Assembly: GCA_049698695.1 (NCBI GenBank)
Contig: JBAVYH010000032.1
Span: forward strand, 29,717 to 93,716
Reading direction: 5' to 3'
Length of the DNA: 64,000 bases
Origin: Bog-375 sp049698695
GTDB taxonomy: Bacteria; Acidobacteriota; Terriglobia; Bryobacterales; Bryobacteraceae
The notes under the pieces were generated by a model. It had not been told where the DNA came from. It did not search any database and saw only the letters and a program-made list of their open reading frames with translations. This document shows positions 59,685-64,000 of the stretch, in pieces; within the stretch, counting starts at the first letter, position 1; each line of letters starts with the position of its first letter. Position numbers and translations under genes: made by a program.

Positions 59685-59891
59685 ATGGCACGATTGGGCA
59701 AGAAGGAGAAAGATGCTGAGCTCATAAGGCTGTGGCTACTGCGCCCGGAGGACCAGCGTACCGACCACGACGTTCTAGGGTATTATGGGTGGCTTGAACA
59801 GAACAAACCGGAGTTGCTCACCCGCGGACATGGCGATCCTTATCAGCACCTCGGGCCGGCGTTGAGACCCTACATCCGCGAATCGCGCTGA
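59685..59891 (+). CDS. Small charged hypothetical protein
   Basis: 68 residues from the ATG at 59685 (MARLGKKEKDAELIRLWLLRPEDQRTDHDVLGYYGWLEQNKPELLTRGHGDPYQHLGPALRPYI). GGAGG (59670-59674) precedes it by about 10 nt. It is a compact, helical, charged protein with a Trp/Tyr-rich middle (YYGWLEQNKPELL) and resembles small cytoplasmic proteins found singly in many genomes. No function can be named. Confidence 0.68.
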   Translation: MARLGKKEKDAELIRLWLLRPEDQRTDHDVLGYYGWLEQNKPELLTRGHGDPYQHLGPALRPYIRESR

Positions 59892-60019
59892 TCGCGGCCC
59901 CGCATGTTTCCTCTGGCGTGCGAGCAATGAGACATTCTGCGATGCCACCGTGCAACCGGGGAACTACTCCAGGACGCCGCCGTCGGTATCCTTTCCCCCC
60001 TGTGATACCGTGAAGGTGC

Positions 60020-61387
60020 ATGGAGCGCACCGCCGAACTCAGCCTCTGGACGCCGCAATCGTGGCGCGCGCGCGACGCGTTGCAGCAGCCGGAGTATCCC
60101 GATGCGGCCGCTCTCGAAGCCGTGCTGGCGGAGCTGCGCACGCTGCCGCCGCTGGTCACCAGTTGGGAAATCGTGCAACTGCGCCAGCTCCTCGGCGAGG
60201 CTGCGGCCGGCCGCTGCTTCGTGCTGCAGGCGGGCGACTGCGCCGAGCGATTTGCGGCCTGCACTCCTAACCGCATCACCAACAGCCTGAAAGTGCTCCT
60301 GCAAATGAGCCTGGTGCTGGTGATGGGGGCGCAGCGGCCGGTCATCCGCATCGGCCGCTTCGCCGGCCAGTACGCCAAGCCGCGCTCGGCCCCCGTCGAG
60401 GTGCGCGACGGCCTGGAGCTGCCCTCATACCGCGGCGACAACGTCAACCGGGCGGAATTCACGCCCGAGGCGCGCACGCCCGACCCCGCCCTGCTGCTGC
60501 GCGGTTATGAGCGCGCCGCGCTCACCCTGAACTTCGTCCGCGCGCTGGTCAAGGGCGGCTTCGCCGATCTCCATCACCCGGAGTACTTCGAGCTAGATTG
60601 GGCCGCCCAGTCGCCGCTCGCCGAAGAGTACCACCGCATGGTGGAAACCATCAACGAATCGCTGCGCTTCACCGAGCACGTCCTGGGCGTGCGCGCCGGC
60701 GCCACCGACCGCATCGATTTCTACACCTGCCATGAAGCCCTGCACCTGGGTTCGGAAGAAGCGCAGACGCGCCGAGTGCCGCGCCGCTCTGGCTATTTCA
60801 ACCTGACCACCCACTTCCCCTGGATCGGGCTGCGCACCAACTCGCCCGGCGGCGCGCATGTCGAGTACATGCGGGGCATCGAGAACCCCATCGGCATCAA
60901 GGTCGGACCCGGTACCACCCGCGAGTGCATCGGGCGCTGGCTCGAAGCCCTCGATCCCGCGCGCCAGCCGGGGCGCCTCACGCTGATTCATCGCTGCGGC
61001 GCGCAGCGCATCGCCGACGAACTGCCGGCGCTGATCGAGGCCGCGCGGGCTGAAGGCGGCAACGTGTTGTGGATCGCCGACCCGATGCACGGCAACACGC
61101 AAATCACCGCCAGCGGAGTGAAGACCCGCCGCTTCGACGACATCTACTCCGAGGTGGAGCAGTCCTTCGACATCCACCGCGCCTTGGGCGGCAAACTCGG
61201 CGGCGTTCACATCGAGGTTACCGGCGAAAATGTCACCGAGTGCACCGGCGGCTCGAATGGGCCCAGCGAATCCGACCTCGGCCGCGCCTATGAATCCGAA
61301 GTCGACCCTCGCCTCAACTACGAGCAATCGCTTGAGCTGGCCTTCCTCATAGCTCGCAAGATGAAAGCCGACGAGCAGGCAGGATAA
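60020..61387 (+). CDS. 3-deoxy-7-phosphoheptulonate (DAHP) synthase, class II
   Basis: 455 residues. The class II (plant-type, AroAII) markers are LWTPQSWRARDALQQPEYPD, FVLQAGDCAERFA, VIRIGRFAGQYAKPRSAPVE, LPSYRGDNVN, TDRIDFYTCHEALHLGSEEAQTR, HFPWIGLRTNSPGGAHVEYMRGIENPIGIKVGP, LIHRCGAQRI and DPMHGNTQ. The C-terminal IHIEVTGENVTECTGG-type block is present (GVHIEVTGENVTECTGG). It condenses phosphoenolpyruvate and erythrose 4-phosphate, the first step of aromatic amino-acid synthesis. Length is standard. It is transcribed alone. Confidence 0.97.
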   Translation: MERTAELSLWTPQSWRARDALQQPEYPDAAALEAVLAELRTLPPLVTSWEIVQLRQLLGEAAAGRCFVLQAGDCAERFAACTPNRITNSLKVLLQMSLVLVMGAQRPVIRIGRFAGQYAKPRSAPVEVRDGLELPSYRGDNVNRAEFTPEARTPDPALLLRGYERAALTLNFVRALVKGGFADLHHPEYFELDWAAQSPLAEEYHRMVETINESLRFTEHVLGVRAGATDRIDFYTCHEALHLGSEEAQTRRVPRRSGYFNLTTHFPWIGLRTNSPGGAHVEYMRGIENPIGIKVGPGTTRECIGRWLEALDPARQPGRLTLIHRCGAQRIADELPALIEAARAEGGNVLWIADPMHGNTQITASGVKTRRFDDIYSEVEQSFDIHRALGGKLGGVHIEVTGENVTECTGGSNGPSESDLGRAYESEVDPRLNYEQSLELAFLIARKMKADEQAG

Positions 61388-61579
61388 GCCGGCGGCGATT
61401 TTCTGCGTCAAGCGCGAGTGCGAGCTGCGAGACCTTCTCTTCGCGTGGCACGCAAGCTATTGGTGGGGCATGCTTTAGCTTGGCCGTCGTCTCTCAATCG
61501 CAGCGGAAGCCTTATTTCCGTGCCGCCACCCGGGGGGGCACAGTGATGCGGCCCTGCCAGCCTGTTAAAATAGAGCAAG

Positions 61580-61927
61580 ATGTTGAAGCGCTTTATCCTC
61601 TGGGACTACGCGCGCGCCAGTTGGCAGTACGACGTGATGGTCGGAATCATCCTCGCTTTCATCTTTCTCACTCCCCACGACTGGTTCCGCGACCAGCCGC
61701 GCGTTCCGCGCGCCAGCAGCATCGTGCGAACCAAGGACAACGGCGGCACTGTGCTGTTCGTGGATTCCGAGGTGCTTGCCGGCGTGCCCGAGGCGCGGCG
61801 CCTCGCCCGTCTGAAGGACTTTCTGAAGACGCAGCCCAGCACGGCCAACATCAACGTCACGCGCGTCGAGCCGATTCTCGATTCGGAAGGTGAACTACAA
61901 GGCTATATGGCTTTCGTGCGGCCCTGA
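61580..61927 (+). CDS. Membrane-anchored hypothetical protein upstream of lolA
   Basis: 115 residues. A single transmembrane helix (WQYDVMVGIILAFIFLTPHDWF) follows a short cytoplasmic start (MLKRFILWDYARAS). The C-terminal domain (VPRASSIVRTKDNGGTVLFVDSEVLAGVPEARRLARLKDFLKTQ) is mixed alpha/beta. It resembles no family I can name; the position 14 nt before the LolA-like gene suggests an envelope role. TAAAAT lies 8 nt before the ATG, and there is no Shine-Dalgarno. Confidence 0.7.
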   Translation: MLKRFILWDYARASWQYDVMVGIILAFIFLTPHDWFRDQPRVPRASSIVRTKDNGGTVLFVDSEVLAGVPEARRLARLKDFLKTQPSTANINVTRVEPILDSEGELQGYMAFVRP

Positions 61928-61941
61928 CGCCAGAATCCCTC

Positions 61942-62643
61942 ATGCTTTCCCCTAAATTATTTCCGCCGCGCTATGCTGCGCTTGCCCTGTGGATGGCCGG
62001 AATGTGCGCCACCGCACTGGCGGCCGCCGCGGATGACTTGCAGGCCACTTTCGAGCGCATGGATCGCGCCTCCGCAACCTTCAAGGGCCTCACGGCGGAT
62101 GTGACCAAGGTCTCGCACAATGCCGTGCTCAATGAGGACGATACGTTCTCCGGCACGATGGCAGTGAAGCACCCCAAGCCGCATGAGTTGCGCGCCCTGG
62201 TGGATATCCGCCAGCCCGACGCCAAGAGAGTCCTGCTGACCGGCCACCAGGTGGAAATGTACTTTCCGAAGACCAAGACCGAGCAGATCATCGACCTGGA
62301 TAAGAAGGGCAGCGCCATGGTGGACCAGTTTCTGCTGCTCGGCTTCGGCAGCATTTCGGCCGAGATTCGAAAGGCGTACGACGTGAAGTTCGGGGGTCCG
62401 GAGACCGTGGCAGGGCAGAAGACAGTACGTTTGGTCCTAACCCCTAAGTCCCCCGACGTACTGGCCAAGTTGACCAAGGTGGAGTTGTGGATCTCGGACA
62501 CATTGGGCATTGCCGTGCAACAGAAATTCTGGGAGCCGGGCGGCGATTACGAGCTGGCCACTTACACCAACGTGAAGCTCTGCTCCCCGGAGTTGAAGTG
62601 GGATCTACCCAAGGGCGTTCAGAGGCAGAACCTGAGTAAATAG
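61942..62643 (+). CDS. lolA: LolA-like outer-membrane lipoprotein carrier
   Basis: 233 residues with a signal peptide (YAALALWMAGMCATALAAAA). The LolA pattern is present: DLQATFERMDRASATFKGLTADVTKVSHN, then DDTFSGTMAVKHPKPHELRALV, VEMYFPKTKTEQIIDLDKKGSAMVDQFLLLGFG, and LTKVELWISDTLGIAVQQKFWEPGGDYELATYTNVKL. LolA shuttles lipoproteins across the periplasm to LolB. Acidobacterial relatives often lack an obvious LolB. It overlaps functionally with the partial lipoprotein-sorting gene at the left edge. It follows the small membrane gene by 14 nt and is followed after 18 nt by an acyltransferase gene. Confidence 0.83.
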   Translation: MLSPKLFPPRYAALALWMAGMCATALAAAADDLQATFERMDRASATFKGLTADVTKVSHNAVLNEDDTFSGTMAVKHPKPHELRALVDIRQPDAKRVLLTGHQVEMYFPKTKTEQIIDLDKKGSAMVDQFLLLGFGSISAEIRKAYDVKFGGPETVAGQKTVRLVLTPKSPDVLAKLTKVELWISDTLGIAVQQKFWEPGGDYELATYTNVKLCSPELKWDLPKGVQRQNLSK

Positions 62644-62661
62644 CGATTGGCAGTAAGTGGG

Positions 62662-63756
62662 ATGAAGACCAGAACCAGCACATACCGGCTTGAGTATCTC
62701 GATTGGCTGCGCGGGCTCGGCGCCATCATCATGCTGCAGGGCCACGTATTCGATTCATTTACGAAGCCGGAGTTGCGTCCCGGCGGCGCGTGGGTGCTTT
62801 CGCAATTCGCCGGTGGCATGCCGCCTGCCATCTTTCTGTTTCTCACCGGCGTCACGCTGGCGTTCCTGATGGATTCGAGCGAGCGTAAAGGCCTGGTGGG
62901 CGGCGCGCGCGTCTTCGCCGCCTTTCGGCGTTCCGGGTACCTGTTCTTTCTGGCCTTCGCGTTCCGCGCGCAGATGTTCCTGTCGGGCTGGCCCACTGCG
63001 TGGACCGATCTGTTGAAGGTGGACATCCTTAACTGCATGGGCTTTTCCATCGCCGTGCTCTCGGTGATGGCCTTGTTCCGCACGCGCCAGCGCGTGGTGG
63101 CCGCGGCGGCGGTGGGGCTGGCCATCGCGCTGGCCGCGCCGCTGGTGAGCGCCGCCGATTGGACGCGCGTTCCGCCGGCGGTGGCGAACTACTTCGCGCC
63201 CAGCCGCGTGGCGTTCGGATTCTTTCCCTGGGCGGCGTATCTGGCGTTCGGCGTCAGCGCCGGCAGCCTGATCCGCTCGACCACGCCGGAGGCGACCGAT
63301 GGCGCCATGCGCTGGATCGCGGCGGGCGGCGGCCTGACGATCGTCGTCGCACAGGCGTGCGCTGCCTCTTCCCACTCGATTTACAAGGCCGCCGATTTCT
63401 GGCTCAACAGCCCGGCTCAGGTGTTGACCAAGTTAGGCGCAACGCTGGTCATGCTGTCGGCCGCGTATCTGTGGACGCGCTACGGCGCGCGCCACGGCGC
63501 GTGGAGCTGGGTGCGGCAATTCGGCGTCACCTCGCTGCTCGTCTACTGGGTGCATATCGAGCTGGTCTACGGCCGCTGGTTCTGGTTCCTGAAGAACGGT
63601 CTGACGGTGGCGCAGACAGCCGCCGCCGCCATCGGCGTGATTCTGCTCATGCTCGCTATCTCCGCCCTGCGCACCAACTGGGCCCGCATTCGATCCGCGC
63701 TGGCCGAGACAGGGTGGTGGTACGCTCCCACCCCGGAGCGCGTGCCTGGGGATTAA
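62662..63756 (+). CDS. HGSNAT-like membrane N-acetyltransferase (DUF1624-like)
   Basis: 364 residues from the ATG at 62662; an upstream TTG at 62647 adds five residues. About ten transmembrane helices are seen. The opening RLEYLDWLRGLGAIIMLQGHVFDSF carries the Arg-Gly and catalytic-type His of the heparan-alpha-glucosaminide acetyltransferase family, followed by FLFLTGVTLAFLM, DILNCMGFSIAVLSVMALF and SLLVYWVHIELVYGRWFWF. Such proteins transfer acyl groups to sugars across the membrane. The substrate is unknown. It may be co-transcribed with lolA. Confidence 0.78.
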   Translation: MKTRTSTYRLEYLDWLRGLGAIIMLQGHVFDSFTKPELRPGGAWVLSQFAGGMPPAIFLFLTGVTLAFLMDSSERKGLVGGARVFAAFRRSGYLFFLAFAFRAQMFLSGWPTAWTDLLKVDILNCMGFSIAVLSVMALFRTRQRVVAAAAVGLAIALAAPLVSAADWTRVPPAVANYFAPSRVAFGFFPWAAYLAFGVSAGSLIRSTTPEATDGAMRWIAAGGGLTIVVAQACAASSHSIYKAADFWLNSPAQVLTKLGATLVMLSAAYLWTRYGARHGAWSWVRQFGVTSLLVYWVHIELVYGRWFWFLKNGLTVAQTAAAAIGVILLMLAISALRTNWARIRSALAETGWWYAPTPERVPGD

Positions 63757-63769
63757 GGGCGATTCTATC

Positions 63770-63795
63770 GGAGCCGCGACCGTGAGGGAGCGGTT
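63770..63795. repeat. 26-base dispersed repeat (copy B)
   Basis: GGAGCCGCGACCGTGAGGGAGCGGTT, 13 nt after the acyltransferase stop, differs by one base from the copy at 48603-48628. Confidence 0.6.
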
Positions 63796-63878
63796 GCCGG
63801 CAATCAAAGCCCTGCTTGCTTGCCCGTGCGGTGACATCGCCGCCTGGCGCCGGCCGCGCGGGCCGGGCATACCCCAGA

Positions 63879-63985
63879 GCTGTCCAAATTAGACAGACCT
63901 ATCCCCTGGCGGCGTTGATCATGCGCCACTTGGAGGCTCCTGGCCGGCGATTTCTGGATCAGGTTGGTTGTGGGCTGTCCAAATT
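63879..63985. repeat. Short direct repeat GCTGTCCAAATT
   Basis: The 12-mer occurs at 63879-63890 and 63974-63985. The first copy lies in CTGTC-CAAATTA-GACAG, a five-base dyad. It is outside any gene near the right edge and could be part of an element that continues beyond the window. Confidence 0.35.
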
Positions 63986-64000
63986 GCCTCGCGATCCGCC

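Noticed and set aside
1..64000. CRISPR array, prophage or complete insertion sequence
   Set aside because: No regularly spaced repeats, no phage structural or integrase genes, and no transposase frame were seen.

Overview
The window looks like chromosomal DNA from a GC-rich acidobacterium, probably of the Solibacter/Bryobacter type (Bryobacterales). Three gene families carry that call: a duplicated ADOP-type MacB/FtsX permease (924-3398), a carboxypeptidase-regulatory/TonB receptor-like outer-membrane protein (3696-7091) and a VWFA-related acidobacterial secreted protein (53003-54055). Kinase/TolB-propeller fusions, acidobacterial-style glycoside hydrolases and class II DAHP synthase fit the same picture. 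No phage, plasmid, rRNA operon or CRISPR array is visible. The placement is inferred from gene content only.

Left part (1-23,480): a partial outer-membrane lipoprotein-sorting-like gene, the ADOP permease, the OM receptor, a GH51 arabinofuranosidase, a cytochrome P460-like protein, an alpha/beta hydrolase, tRNA-Gln(TTG), a dCMP deaminase-like enzyme, leucyl aminopeptidase, a translationally coupled SPFH/zinc-ribbon pair, a Ser/Thr kinase with a beta-propeller sensor, and a soluble NarL-type two-component pair with palindromes on both sides. A stretch around 9.9-11.2 kb is gene-poor and less GC-biased.

Centre (23,972-32,630): the most striking locus. Five same-strand genes encode two paralogous OmcA/MtrC-type decaheme cytochromes, an MtrA/DmsE-type decaheme cytochrome, an MtrB/PioB-type outer-membrane barrel (its ATG overlaps the mtrA stop) and a tetraheme protein built from four tandem monoheme modules. 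Together these are the parts of a trans-outer-membrane electron conduit carrying 34 heme sites per set of gene products. It is followed by a hicBA toxin-antitoxin pair whose hicA is frameshifted.

Right part (33,500-64,000): a discoidin/GH2 glycosidase, cysD-cysN (the cysN product has a decayed APS-kinase tail), an orphan HTH antitoxin-like regulator, an amino-acid permease, pcrA coupled to a 52-residue Lys/Arg-rich protein that had to be read by hand, hisS-aspS, a tryptophanase followed by a short ModB-like permease and a ModC-like ATPase with altered motifs, an alginate-lyase-like enzyme, a PD-(D/E)XK-like protein with a small acidic partner, cmk-lysC, class II DAHP synthase, LolA, and an HGSNAT-like membrane acyltransferase.

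Two broader patterns stand out. Several genes have a TAnAAT-type hexamer ending only 7-12 nt before the start codon and no Shine-Dalgarno, suggesting leaderless or nearly leaderless transcripts. Intergenic spaces carry dispersed short palindromic elements and one triply nested inverted repeat (56643-56788).
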